From Gammaproteobacteria bacterium UBA7449 (lineage in GTDB: Bacteria; Pseudomonadota; Gammaproteobacteria; Pseudomonadales; Pseudohongiellaceae): DNA of 37,100 nt. The notes under the pieces were generated by a model, which saw nothing but the letters and a program-made list of their open reading frames with translations, did no database searches and was not told the DNA's origin. The stretch lies in assembly GCA_002477465.1 (NCBI GenBank), contig DLPV01000005.1:118471-155570 (forward strand), written 5' to 3'. Shown one piece after another: positions 23,434 through 31,970 of this stretch. How positions within the stretch are numbered: the stretch's first letter is position 1; every line of letters starts with the position of its first letter. Made by a program: the position numbers and the translations under genes.

Positions 23434-24453
23434 ATGTCAAAACTTGAACCAGGGACCGAGTCCTGGTTGGAGCAAGTTCAGGAAGACATCATCGACCCTG
23501 ACCGCCCCATTATTGACCCCCACCATCATCTTTGGAGGAAACGCTTTGGTCGTGACTATCTGTTGGAAGAACTCTGGCGCGATACCGGCAGCGGTCACAA
23601 TGTGGTGAAGACCTTATTCATGGAGTGCTCAGCGTTTTACCTGCGCGAAGGACCGGAGTATCTGCGCCCACTTGGGGAAACCACCTACATCTCCGAACTG
23701 GCCAAAGCCAGCGCAGAGGACGATTCAAAGGCGACCGTCGCTGGAATCATTGCCCATGCTGATCTCACGCTGGATGCAGCCAAACTCGGCGAGCTACTCG
23801 ACAAGCACACCGATATCTGTGCCGGACGTTTTCGGGGAATCAGGCACGCCGGCGCCAGGGACAAGCGGCCCGAAGATCTTCTTATTCCAGGGCAGGCTCC
23901 GGCTTATCTTTACGGCAAAGAAATTTTTCGTGCGGGGCTACGCAGCCTGGTGGGCCGAAATTTAACTTATGACACCTGGCACTACCATCATCAGAACCTT
24001 GACTTCATCGACTTGGCTCAAGCGATTCCTGAATGCACCATGATCCTGGATCATTTCGGCACTCCACTGGGAGTCGGCACCTACAGAAACTATCGCGAAG
24101 AAATATTTCAGGAATGGAGAACTGAGATGCGGCAATTGGCGAAATGCCCTAATGTTTATGTCAAGCTAGGCGGACTGGCAATGCCGGATAATGGTTTTGG
24201 CTGGCATAAGGCAGATCGGCCACCCAGCTCGGATGAATTCGTCGCGGCCCAGAAGAAGTATTACCTGCACATGATCGAATGCTTCGGTCCGGAACGCTGC
24301 ATGTTTGAAAGCAATTTCCCGGTAGATAGACTCTCCATCAGTTACCCAGTACTTTGGAACGCCTTTAAGAAATTAACGGCGGATTTCTCGGCTGACGAAA
24401 AACAAGCCCTGTTTTACGGTACCGCCGAGCGGGTCTACGCACTTACCGACTGA
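23434..24453 (+). CDS. Amidohydrolase family protein (TIM-barrel metal hydrolase)
   Basis: A 339-residue metal-dependent hydrolase of the amidohydrolase-2 type, related to 2-pyrone-4,6-dicarboxylate lactonase and ACMSD-like enzymes. The first metal motif is PIIDPHHHLW (His30-32). Later barrel motifs are RGIRHAGARD, TMILDHFGTPLG, VYVKLGGLAMP and, near the C-terminus, CMFESNFPVDRLSISY with the catalytic Asp. It would open a lactone or hydrolyse or decarboxylate a small acid. The start is ATG 23434, eight bases after AAGGA; the longer frame from 23356 has no such site. The HAD phosphatase follows after nine bases, so they form an operon. Confidence 0.9.
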   Translation: MSKLEPGTESWLEQVQEDIIDPDRPIIDPHHHLWRKRFGRDYLLEELWRDTGSGHNVVKTLFMECSAFYLREGPEYLRPLGETTYISELAKASAEDDSKATVAGIIAHADLTLDAAKLGELLDKHTDICAGRFRGIRHAGARDKRPEDLLIPGQAPAYLYGKEIFRAGLRSLVGRNLTYDTWHYHHQNLDFIDLAQAIPECTMILDHFGTPLGVGTYRNYREEIFQEWRTEMRQLAKCPNVYVKLGGLAMPDNGFGWHKADRPPSSDEFVAAQKKYYLHMIECFGPERCMFESNFPVDRLSISYPVLWNAFKKLTADFSADEKQALFYGTAERVYALTD

Positions 24454-24462
24454 AGATCGCCA

Positions 24463-25101
24463 ATGCCCTATTCGACCCTGATATTCGACCTTGATGGCAC
24501 CTTAAGCGACCCCGCTGTAGGCGTCATTCGCTGTATGAACTTTGCGCTTACTTCATTCGACTACTCACCATTGCCTGAGCATGAGATTACCCAGCATATT
24601 GGCCCCCCGCTGGAACTTACGCTGGGTAAATTGAGTGGCAGTGAGGACAAAACCCATATCGCTGCACTTGCAGCAAAGTATCGCGAGCGTTATGGCGAAC
24701 TGGGTTTCAAGGAGAACACGCTGTATCCGGGTATTGAACATATGCTAAGCAGCTTGCGCGCCAACGGTCAGCGGCTAGGTGTGTGCACATCAAAGCTGCC
24801 GAGTAACGCCATCAAGATACTTGAGTGTTTCAAACTTATTCATTACTTTGAATTCGTCAGCGGACCGGCAACACCGCAACCCAAGTCGCAGCAGCTGCAA
24901 GAATTGCTGGCAACTGGCTCAATCTCTGAGGATGCCCTGATGATTGGTGATCGTGCCGTTGATCTTCAAGCTGCCCACAGCAATAGCCTGAAAAGTGCGG
25001 GCGTGCTGTGGGGCTATGGGGATCGCGAAGAACTGAAGGTTGAAGGACCGACGCACCTGTTTGCGTCACCGGAAGAACTCACTGAACGCTTGCAGCGATA
25101 G
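24463..25101 (+). CDS. HAD-superfamily phosphatase (phosphoglycolate-phosphatase-like)
   Basis: A 212-residue HAD hydrolase, subfamily IA. Motif I is FDLDGTLSD with nucleophile Asp9 and Asp11, motif II is VCTSK, motif III is the Lys in PQPKSQQL, and motif IV is MIGDRAVDLQAA. A helical cap lies between about 15 and 85. Such enzymes dephosphorylate small phosphate esters such as 2-phosphoglycolate or nucleotides; the substrate cannot be fixed. It follows the amidohydrolase by nine bases and converges on the thioesterase gene, with one base between the stops and no terminator seen. Confidence 0.92.
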   Translation: MPYSTLIFDLDGTLSDPAVGVIRCMNFALTSFDYSPLPEHEITQHIGPPLELTLGKLSGSEDKTHIAALAAKYRERYGELGFKENTLYPGIEHMLSSLRANGQRLGVCTSKLPSNAIKILECFKLIHYFEFVSGPATPQPKSQQLQELLATGSISEDALMIGDRAVDLQAAHSNSLKSAGVLWGYGDREELKVEGPTHLFASPEELTERLQR

Positions 25102-25102
25102 A

Positions 25103-25522
25103 TTAGCGGTTGCCGATACGCTTGATGACCGCACTACTGGTGAGAATCACTTGCACACCCGTCCGCAATGTACAGCGCATAAAAACAATTGAGCGCCCGC
25201 GCCTGATCGTTTCTGCTTCTCCGAGGATCAAATCACCCTCATTGGCCGGTGCCACAAACTCATTGTTGCAGGTCACGGTCGCGACACTTTCACTCTCTCC
25301 GCCATTGGCGCCCAGGCACAGGGTGTAGTCGGCGAATGCCATCAACACACCGCCATGGACCGTGTTATGCGCATTACAGTTGTGGGCCTGAACCCGAAAT
25401 GCGGTGCGGGGGTTGTCACCATCCATATAGAAGAAAAAGGGACCGATAGAATCTTCGGCCGTATCACCTTCCCAGTGGCGATAATTAGCGGGAATATCGT
25501 ATTCAGCTGGATTGAAGCTCAT
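25103..25522 (-). CDS. PaaI-type hotdog thioesterase
   Basis: A 139-residue single hotdog domain that should hydrolyse acyl-CoA thioesters. The hallmark helix segment NTVHGGVLMAFADYTLCLGAN contains the HGG turn and the Asp of the PaaI group. It is followed by TVTCNNEFVAPANEGDLILGEAE and the strand RGRSIVFMRCTLR. It acts in the cytoplasm, probably as a tetramer. It follows the small lipoprotein gene by 18 bases and may be part of the GNAT-lipoprotein-thioesterase transcript. Confidence 0.92.
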   Translation of the reverse strand: MSFNPAEYDIPANYRHWEGDTAEDSIGPFFFYMDGDNPRTAFRVQAHNCNAHNTVHGGVLMAFADYTLCLGANGGESESVATVTCNNEFVAPANEGDLILGEAETIRRGRSIVFMRCTLRTGVQVILTSSAVIKRIGNR

Positions 25523-25540
25523 GAAATCAGGTTCGAAAAA

Positions 25541-25711
25541 TCAGGGAACAATGGCGCCGACGACCGCGCCGACAAGTTTAAATGGAAAGGCAATCACTTC
25601 CGCAACCACCGAAAACGTAGTACCCACAGCGGTACCAACAACGCAGCCGCTGAGTACTAGACTCAATAAGACTATACAGCAGAGCATGGAAATGTGTTTT
25701 GATCTTGTCAT
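25541..25711 (-). CDS. Small lipoprotein (NF038104-like)
   Basis: A 56-residue lipoprotein. The signal peptide MTRSKHISMLCCIVLLSLVL ends in the lipobox LSGC, followed by a short Val/Ala/Gly-rich tail (VVGTAVGTTFSVVAEVIAFP and FKLVGAVVGAIVP) that looks like an amphipathic or membrane-lying helix. This plan matches a family of tiny gammaproteobacterial lipoproteins of unknown role. The start ATG 25711 overlaps the GNAT stop by four bases (ATGA); a TTG at 25726 is the longer alternative. It is too short for an enzyme. Confidence 0.72.
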   Translation of the reverse strand: MTRSKHISMLCCIVLLSLVLSGCVVGTAVGTTFSVVAEVIAFPFKLVGAVVGAIVP

Positions 25712-26196
25712 AGGACGAGTTGCCAATAACCTACGTTTAAGAAGTTATCGAACTTTTTACCCACTTCTACAAATTCTCCCACCTTAACAAAGCCCAGCTT
25801 TTCATGCAGGGCGATACTAGCCTCATTGGGAAGTGCGATTCCGGCTATCAAGGTGTGCACTTCTGTCTCCCTGAGCGCCTTGATCAAATGTTCATAGAGT
25901 TGCTTGCCAAGGCCCTCACCGAAATTATCCGGCGCCAGGTATATCGCGGTTTCCCGGGCGAAGCGGTAGGCGGAACGGTCCTTCCAGCGCGCCGCATAGG
26001 CATAGCCCAGAATCAGACCATCGTCTTCCAATACAAACCATGGCCGCGTGTGATCGGTCACAGCGATACGCTGGGCCATATCTCCTGCGGACACCATCTC
26101 TTCCTCAAAGGTTATCGTGGTGCTTTCAATATAACAGTTGTAGATGTCGGCGACACGAGGACTATCGTCCAGAGAAGCTTTGCGGATTGTGGGCAT
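25708..26196 (-). CDS. GNAT N-acetyltransferase (phosphinothricin-acetyltransferase-like)
   Basis: A 162-residue acetyl-CoA-dependent N-acetyltransferase of the Pat/Bar/YncA group. It opens with TIRKASLDDSPRVADIYN, then TTITFEEE, typical of that group, followed by AYAARWKDRSAYRFARETAIYL, the acetyl-CoA pyrophosphate loop GEGLGKQLYEHLI, and NEASIALHEKLGFVKVGEF. Known members acetylate amino acid analogues such as methionine sulfoximine or phosphinothricin, so a detoxifying or salvage role is possible. It is five bases downstream of the patatin gene and overlaps the lipoprotein by four, forming one transcript. Confidence 0.92.
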   Translation of the reverse strand: MPTIRKASLDDSPRVADIYNCYIESTTITFEEEMVSAGDMAQRIAVTDHTRPWFVLEDDGLILGYAYAARWKDRSAYRFARETAIYLAPDNFGEGLGKQLYEHLIKALRETEVHTLIAGIALPNEASIALHEKLGFVKVGEFVEVGKKFDNFLNVGYWQLVL

Positions 26197-26201
26197 AATT
26201 C

Positions 26202-27275
26202 TTACACCGGTCGTTCAGAAAAATCCTTAACAGATGATAACCCATCCCCGCTTGAAATCAGATCGGAAAATTCTCTAGCAAGTTGATGACTGGCATCCAG
26301 CACTTGCTGCCATTTGTCCAGACGTTCATCCTCTCCATAGCGCTCAAAATCGGTTCTATCGGGAATCTTGGCCCCGGGTAGTGATGCAGTCCACTCCGCA
26401 GATGGGGTCAGCAATACTACATTGTCAAAGTGCTTGAGTGGCGGTCGGCGCCAGCGCAACATCTTGTCAAACCAGCCTGGCACGATCTTGGGGCTGAAAT
26501 GAGGATAGAGCACGAGTCCATCCAGCTCAGTAAACGGCATATCGAAGTGATAGTCAGTAATCCCTCCATCCCAGTAGAGACCTTTGCTGGCACCTTCTAT
26601 ATCTCTCACACCCTCAAGAATAAAGGGTATGGATCCACTAGCAATCATGGCATCGATGACGTTACTTTCTACCAGGGGCGCTATCGCGGTGTCCAGGTCA
26701 TTTAAAGCTAGAAAAGGCGTCATATCGCCCATATTCGTAAAGATCGTACGCTGAAAAAACCAGGATAGCGTGCGGCGACTCAATATATTGGCCATCGCGC
26801 TGCTTCCTAATGCTATCTTCTGCAGCGACGCATGCCTGGAATTTGCAATTCCCTTACAGCGATCGGCAATGATGTGGGTTCGAAATACAGTATTACCCGC
26901 TATCTCCGCCGCACCGCTGGGCCCCAACACGTCGGCTAGCATATTGCGCATCTTGCCGGTAATTTCTTCAATCGAGGGCTGCTCAGAGTAAGTCTCGCCG
27001 CTATAGCGCCTGGCGAGTTCGTCGATTGCCCTGAGCGGCTCGGCAGTACCAAGGCAACTCAAGCGCCAGGCGCCCGCGGATGAGCCCATGGTCATCAGAG
27101 GTTCTTTCCTGATGGCGAAGAAGTCACCAAACAGGTAGCGATCGAGCCCGTAAAGCACGAACCATTTGGGACCGCCAGAAGCACCCAGCAGCAGGGAGAA
27201 CAGCTCTGGGCGGAATCCCTGTTGCTTGATGCGCTCTCGCGCTAATGGACCGGCATATATCTCGAGTGCAGACAT
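26202..27275 (-). CDS. Patatin-like phospholipase
   Basis: A 357-residue patatin-family lipid acyl hydrolase. The glycine-rich oxyanion loop LLGASGGPKWFVLYG precedes the nucleophile motif GSSAGAW (Ser66); the catalytic Asp is in the DGG of YWDGGITDYHF. I start it at ATG 27275 (MSALEIYAGPLA), which matches the usual N-terminus of this subgroup; a GTG at 27308 would add 11 residues. Neither start has a strong ribosome site. No signal peptide is seen, so it acts in the cytoplasm or at the inner face of the membrane. It is divergent from the MFS gene, with about 100 bases between. Confidence 0.88.
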   Translation of the reverse strand: MSALEIYAGPLARERIKQQGFRPELFSLLLGASGGPKWFVLYGLDRYLFGDFFAIRKEPLMTMGSSAGAWRLSCLGTAEPLRAIDELARRYSGETYSEQPSIEEITGKMRNMLADVLGPSGAAEIAGNTVFRTHIIADRCKGIANSRHASLQKIALGSSAMANILSRRTLSWFFQRTIFTNMGDMTPFLALNDLDTAIAPLVESNVIDAMIASGSIPFILEGVRDIEGASKGLYWDGGITDYHFDMPFTELDGLVLYPHFSPKIVPGWFDKMLRWRRPPLKHFDNVVLLTPSAEWTASLPGAKIPDRTDFERYGEDERLDKWQQVLDASHQLAREFSDLISSGDGLSSVKDFSERPV

Positions 27276-27377
27276 GTTGAAGGATGATATAATCCGTGAC
27301 CTTGGCACGCCACCTGCAATCCGCTCGCCGGGCTGGCCCGTGTCACCTTCATCCTTCTCTAGGTTTAGCAGGTTTCG

Positions 27378-28646
27378 ATGAAATTACCGGTTCCATCATT
27401 AGCCTTGTCTCCGGCTCGTTCCCAGGCTGTTTCTCGAGTCCTGCAGGATCGAAAGACTTTCCTGTATCTGCTCGCGATCGGAAACACCATTGCCTTTGCC
27501 ACCTGGCAGGTCATGCTTAACAACTTCGCGGTGGAACAGGCTGCCTTTACCGGCGAGGAAATAGGTATCCTGCAGAGTCTACGCGAAGTGCCGGGATTCC
27601 TGGCATTTACTGCAATTCTGGTGATGCTATACATTCGGCAACAGAATTTCGCAATTTTGTCACTGATCACACTCGGTATAGGCACAGCCATTACCGCCTT
27701 CTACCCCGCCGCGCTGTGGCTCTACGTCACCACGGTGGTGATGTCAGTGGGCTTTCATTATCTCGAAACCCTGCATAATTCGCTGAGCCTGCAATGGCTG
27801 GCCAAAGAAGAAGCGCCCGCCGTGCTGGGCAAACTGCTAAGCGCACGCGCCATCTGTAATTTCCTGATCCTGGGTGGCCTGTATATCTACCTGCTTCTCT
27901 TCAGTGCCAACTACTTCGTCATCTACCTGCTAGCCGGTGGCGCGGCAGTGTTAATCGGATTGTTTTGCTGGTTTGCGATTCCCCACTTCGAAGATCAAGT
28001 GACCCAGAAAAAAAACCTGTTCCTGCGCAAGCAATACTGGCTGTACTACCTGCTCACTTTTATGGCTGGCGCGCGGCGGCAGATTTTTGTGGTGTTCGCT
28101 GGCTTTCTTTTGGTAGAAAAATTTGGCTTCCCGGTTGAGAACGTGGTGCTTCTGACCCTTGTTAATGCGGTCTTCACTTTCTGGCTAGCACCGAAAATTG
28201 GTCACCTGATCAGCGTGGTAGGCGAGCGCCGAGCCCTGACTATGGAATACGTCGGGCTCATCATCGTATTCGTCAGCTATGCCTTTGTGGACAGCATCGC
28301 GGTGGCGGTGGCGCTGTATTTACTTGACCACCTGTTTTTCGCCATGGCAATCGCCATCAAAACCTACTTCCAGAAAATTGCCGACCCGGCCGACATCGCA
28401 GCGACATCCTCCATCAGCTTCACCATCAATCATATTGCCGCGGTGGTGCTGCCCGCTTTGCTCGGGCTGGTGTGGGTCATCAATCACAGTGCAGTATTCA
28501 TAATCGGCGCCGGTATTGCCTTTGGCTCTTTAGTGCTTACCCAATTTATCCCTGATAGGCCAGGAATTGGCACAGAGACCCGGCTCGGCCAGTGGACCAA
28601 ATCGAAACCTGGGCAGTCTATCGAGAGCCAAGCCAAGGCCGGTTAA
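27378..28646 (+). CDS. MFS transporter
   Basis: A 422-residue membrane protein with about 12 hydrophobic helices in two halves, joined by a charged loop around residue 210 (EDQVTQKKNLFLRKQ), the usual plan of the major facilitator superfamily. A hydrophilic N-terminal stretch of about 25 residues and a 30-residue charged tail flank the helices. Few diagnostic motifs are present; segments such as NNFAVEQAAFTGEEIGILQ and SVVGERRALTMEY fit a divergent MFS. The substrate is unknown. It precedes the SelD fusion on the same strand by about 115 bases, so selenium or sulfur transport is a thought but is unsupported. Confidence 0.85.
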   Translation: MKLPVPSLALSPARSQAVSRVLQDRKTFLYLLAIGNTIAFATWQVMLNNFAVEQAAFTGEEIGILQSLREVPGFLAFTAILVMLYIRQQNFAILSLITLGIGTAITAFYPAALWLYVTTVVMSVGFHYLETLHNSLSLQWLAKEEAPAVLGKLLSARAICNFLILGGLYIYLLLFSANYFVIYLLAGGAAVLIGLFCWFAIPHFEDQVTQKKNLFLRKQYWLYYLLTFMAGARRQIFVVFAGFLLVEKFGFPVENVVLLTLVNAVFTFWLAPKIGHLISVVGERRALTMEYVGLIIVFVSYAFVDSIAVAVALYLLDHLFFAMAIAIKTYFQKIADPADIAATSSISFTINHIAAVVLPALLGLVWVINHSAVFIIGAGIAFGSLVLTQFIPDRPGIGTETRLGQWTKSKPGQSIESQAKAG

Positions 28647-28704
28647 GCATAGGGGCTGTGCGTGTCGTTGAGAGTAACAGGATTAAGAAGCATCCTTGCC
28701 ATGT

Positions 28705-28752
28705 TTGCCCAGGACCTGTTTTGCTTAGGACCAATTTTTGCTCAGGACCAAT
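28705..28752 (+). repeat. Three tandem 15-base repeats in the selD leader, each with an AGGA core
   Basis: TTGCCCAGGACCTGT (28705-28719), TTGCTTAGGACCAAT (28721-28735) and TTGCTCAGGACCAAT (28738-28752) follow each other at periods of 16 and 17 bases, just ahead of the SelD-fusion start. Each copy contains AGGA, a ribosome-binding-like core. They could have arisen by slippage or form a translational or regulatory element. Confidence 0.75.
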
Positions 28753-28761
28753 AGCGCAGCA

Positions 28762-31071
28762 ATGAAACTCAGTCCAATTGTTAAACATCTGGTACTCGTC
28801 GGCGGCGGACACAGCCACCTGGCGGTGCTTCGGCAGTTCGGTATGAAGCCCATCCCAGGGCTCGCTGTGACTCTGATATCAAGGGAAGTAGTGACACCCT
28901 ATTCAGGTTCCATGCCTGCCTTTATCGCTGGTGATTACAGCTTTGATGACATGCATATCGATTTGCACCCACTCGCGCAATTTGCCGGGGCGCGGCTCAT
29001 TCAGACCGAGGTGCAGCATATCGACCTTGACCTGAGAGTGATTACATTCGACGATCGTCCTGATCTGCATTTTGACCTGCTCTCCCTCAACATCGGCTCG
29101 CATCCAAAACGTGACCTTATCGCGGGTGCAAACGAGCACGCACTCGCCGTTAAGCCCATAGACCGGTTTCTTGAAAATTGGGAAACCATCAAGTCCGCTG
29201 CAGTGGCGGCCATGCAAGAAGGAAAAGACTACACGCTAAGCATAGTGGGCGGTGGCCCGGCCAGTGTGGAGCTGGCCTTTTCCATGCACGTCGCAATCAA
29301 CAGAGCTACAGGAGCGACCGCCACTGCGGAGAAAAAAGAAGAGGGAAAAAGAACAGCGAAAGGAACGGCAGAGGAAAGGTTAAAGGGGCGGCTACTGCTG
29401 CGTATTGTTACGGCAGATTCGCACTTGCTGAATTTGCACAATGCGCGCGGCCGACAGTTTGCTCTGCAGGAATTAACCCGACGTGGCATCGAGGTTGTCC
29501 TGAACGCGATGGTTGTTCGCATAGACAAGGGTAAGGTCACCCTCGCTGATCAAACCATACTGGAGACTGACGCAATAATCTATGCTACCGGCGCCAGCCT
29601 GCCTGACTGGCCATTTCAGTGCGGTTTGCACCGCAGCGAAGATGGCTTTATCGAGGTGAAACCAAGCCTGCAAACCAGCAGCCATGATTTCGTTTTTGCC
29701 GCGGGTGATGCCGCCACAATTCAAGGCCAGCCAAGACCCAAGTCAGGAGTCTACGCTGTCCGACAAGGCAAGATTCTCGCTGAAAATCTGCGCCGATATG
29801 CAACCGGACGTAAACTCAAGACTTACTTCCCGCAAAGACAGGCCCTCGCGCTGATTAGTATGGGCAATCACGAGGCTATCGCGACGCGTGGAGAATGGTT
29901 CTTCAGCGGCAAACAGATGTGGCGCCTGAAAGACTTCATTGATCGTCGATTCGTAGAAAAATTTTCCAAGCTGCCAGAAATGCCGGCTGAATTAGACATC
30001 GCCAGCGGCTTGCTTGACCGGGAAGCAGAGCAGCGCTTGCGCAATCATGCCATGCGCTGCGCCGGATGTGGTGCCAAAGTGGCCAGCAGCGTACTGGAGG
30101 AAGTGCTGCATGAACTGCCAGATCCATCCGGCGGAGACGTGCTTACCACCCCAGGCGGCATCGAGGATGCCTCACAGGTTCAGCTCCCGGATGGACGCAT
30201 TCTTTTGCAGAGTCTGGACTTCATCAAAGCCTTCACCCAGGACCCCTGGCTGTTTGGCATGATCGCCACTAATCACTGCCTCAGCGACATCTTCGCTATG
30301 GGTGTTCAACCTCACTCAGCCCTTGCGGTGGCCGGCCTCCCCTTTGCTGAAAAAAAATACGCCAAGCAGCAGCTAAGAGAATTGATGTTAGGCTGCTCCC
30401 GCGCATTGCAGGAAAACGACTGCAAATTGATCGGAGGCCATTCGGCTGAGGCCGAACAGCTGCAATTCGGACTCTCTGTCAATGGCTTTTCGGTGCAGAA
30501 GACAATTCTAAGTAAAAGCAACATAAAAGCTGGCGACGTGCTAATCCTGTCCAAACCCCTCGGTTCAGGCACCCTGCTGGCGGCAGATATGCGCTACCAG
30601 GCCAGACACTCCTGGATCGATGATTTATACAATTCCATGCTGATCTCTAATCGTGATGCCTCACAAATATTTGTGAGACATGGCGCTAATGCTTGCACAG
30701 ATATCACTGGTTTCGGATTATTTGGTCACCTGTTGGAAATGTTGAGCGACGCTGAATTGGGGCTGCGCCTAAACCTGGATGCGATACCAGCGTTCGATGG
30801 CGCACTGTCTACGCTAGAACAGGGAATTATCAGCTCCTTACACAAAGATAACGCAATGAGCGCTACCCGGATCGAAAACAATGAGGCGTTCGCCAAACGC
30901 GCAAAGTATCCGCTGTTGTTTGACCCGCAGACTGCTGGCGGATTACTTGCCGGCGTACCAGAGGGCAAGGCCCATGACTGTCTGCAGGATTTGCAGGCAG
31001 CGGGACTGATCGATGCCGCTATCATCGGCACAGTAAGCGCCGATGATGGAAATGAAATACGCCTATCCTAG
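28762..31071 (+). CDS. selD: Fused NADH-dehydrogenase-like FAD protein / selenide, water dikinase (SelD)
   Basis: A 769-residue fusion. The N-terminal part (about 1-390) is a pyridine-nucleotide-disulfide oxidoreductase: HLVLVGGGHSHLAVL, SIVGGGPASVELAFSM and FVFAAGDAATI. From about 425 follows SelD, which makes selenophosphate from selenide and ATP. Its active-site segment RCAGCGAKVASSVLEE keeps Cys436 and Lys439; the catalytic position is Cys, not a UGA codon. Later come GGIEDASQVQLPDGRILLQ, SLDFIKAFTQDPW, GGHSAEAEQLQFGLSVNG and TDITGFGLFGH. The oxidoreductase may supply selenide. No selA, selB or selU is in the window. ATG 28762 fits homologous N-termini, but its AGGA is 14 bases away; a TTG at 28738 with a better-spaced site adds eight residues. 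A purine-rich insert lies near residues 189-206. Confidence 0.93.
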   Translation: MKLSPIVKHLVLVGGGHSHLAVLRQFGMKPIPGLAVTLISREVVTPYSGSMPAFIAGDYSFDDMHIDLHPLAQFAGARLIQTEVQHIDLDLRVITFDDRPDLHFDLLSLNIGSHPKRDLIAGANEHALAVKPIDRFLENWETIKSAAVAAMQEGKDYTLSIVGGGPASVELAFSMHVAINRATGATATAEKKEEGKRTAKGTAEERLKGRLLLRIVTADSHLLNLHNARGRQFALQELTRRGIEVVLNAMVVRIDKGKVTLADQTILETDAIIYATGASLPDWPFQCGLHRSEDGFIEVKPSLQTSSHDFVFAAGDAATIQGQPRPKSGVYAVRQGKILAENLRRYATGRKLKTYFPQRQALALISMGNHEAIATRGEWFFSGKQMWRLKDFIDRRFVEKFSKLPEMPAELDIASGLLDREAEQRLRNHAMRCAGCGAKVASSVLEEVLHELPDPSGGDVLTTPGGIEDASQVQLPDGRILLQSLDFIKAFTQDPWLFGMIATNHCLSDIFAMGVQPHSALAVAGLPFAEKKYAKQQLRELMLGCSRALQENDCKLIGGHSAEAEQLQFGLSVNGFSVQKTILSKSNIKAGDVLILSKPLGSGTLLAADMRYQARHSWIDDLYNSMLISNRDASQIFVRHGANACTDITGFGLFGHLLEMLSDAELGLRLNLDAIPAFDGALSTLEQGIISSLHKDNAMSATRIENNEAFAKRAKYPLLFDPQTAGGLLAGVPEGKAHDCLQDLQAAGLIDAAIIGTVSADDGNEIRLS

Positions 31072-31212
31072 TGCTGACCCAGCCTTGATATAGATAATTC
31101 AGGCAAACAGCTTGCTCCGCAAACTCCAAGCTTCCCTCCAGGGCCTGCTTAAGACTGCCTTGCTGGAAGTTAGCTTGCGGCTCAGGTATATTGCGCCACT
31201 CCATTTATGCCA

Positions 31213-31224
31213 GCTTGATCAAGC
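31213..31224. promoter_or_regulatory. Perfect 12-base palindrome before the TPR gene
   Basis: GCTTGATCAAGC is a perfect dyad ending 17 bases before the start of the TPR-protein gene. It could be a small operator or only a chance palindrome. The rest of the 31072-31241 gap shows no gene and no terminator for the SelD fusion. Confidence 0.25.
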
Positions 31225-31241
31225 CACACTTGGAATAATTC

Positions 31242-31970
31242 ATGAAATATCAGCTACTTGCCAGCTTTGCCGCACTCAGCTTCAGCCTTGCCGCCACCTC
31301 TGTGCTGGCACAGGATAGCGCTACCAGTAACGTACTCGATCGCTACAGCGGCTTGGATATTACGCGTGAAGGTCCGACCATTGATGGCGAACTGGCCCAG
31401 AAAATGTTCCGCCGTGGCAACACTTACAGTAACCTGCAGCGTTATGAAGAAGCCATAGAAGAGTATCGCAAGGCGATAAGTGCGGATCCAAATTTCGCCA
31501 ACGCGATTCGCAACCTGGCCAATATCTATTATTTTCTCGAGCGTTTTGATGAAGCCAAGCCGCTGCTGGCGCGCTACATTGAATTAGAACAGCAGGTTAC
31601 CGCACCGTTGATTGCGGCGGTGAGTACGCTTGGAGAATTGGAGAGACAGAACCAGAATTATGATTCGTCCATCCAATATGATGAGCGCGCCATTGCCCTG
31701 GATCCAGCCAATGATTCTCAGGTGCACATCATGGCGAACACTTATAACAACAGTGGTCGCGCAGATCTGGCGATTCGAATCTACCGGGCCGGCATTGCAG
31801 CAACACCGGACAATGCATTTTTTGATCGCAGCCTGGGCCGAATCCTTGAGCAAGAAGGCCAAGTAGAGGAAGCGCTGGAGGCCTATCGTTCAGCCGCCAA
31901 CAAAGATCCTGAATCTGGCTTTTATGCGGACCTGGTATTAAATCTGGAAAGCCGTCTCGCGCGCCAGTAA
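31242..31970 (+). CDS. Exported tetratricopeptide-repeat protein
   Basis: A 242-residue periplasmic protein: signal peptide MKYQLLASFAALSFSLAATS with cleavage after VLA, then five or so TPR units. The clearest are FRRGNTYSNLQRYEEAIEEY with KAISADPNFANAIRNLA, and RILEQEGQVEEALEAYRSAA with NKDPESGF. TPR proteins mediate protein contacts; no partner is evident. Its 3' end overlaps the convergent peptidase gene by 33 bases (31938-31970). The start is ATG 31242, with a weak TTGGAA site. Confidence 0.88.
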   Translation: MKYQLLASFAALSFSLAATSVLAQDSATSNVLDRYSGLDITREGPTIDGELAQKMFRRGNTYSNLQRYEEAIEEYRKAISADPNFANAIRNLANIYYFLERFDEAKPLLARYIELEQQVTAPLIAAVSTLGELERQNQNYDSSIQYDERAIALDPANDSQVHIMANTYNNSGRADLAIRIYRAGIAATPDNAFFDRSLGRILEQEGQVEEALEAYRSAANKDPESGFYADLVLNLESRLARQ

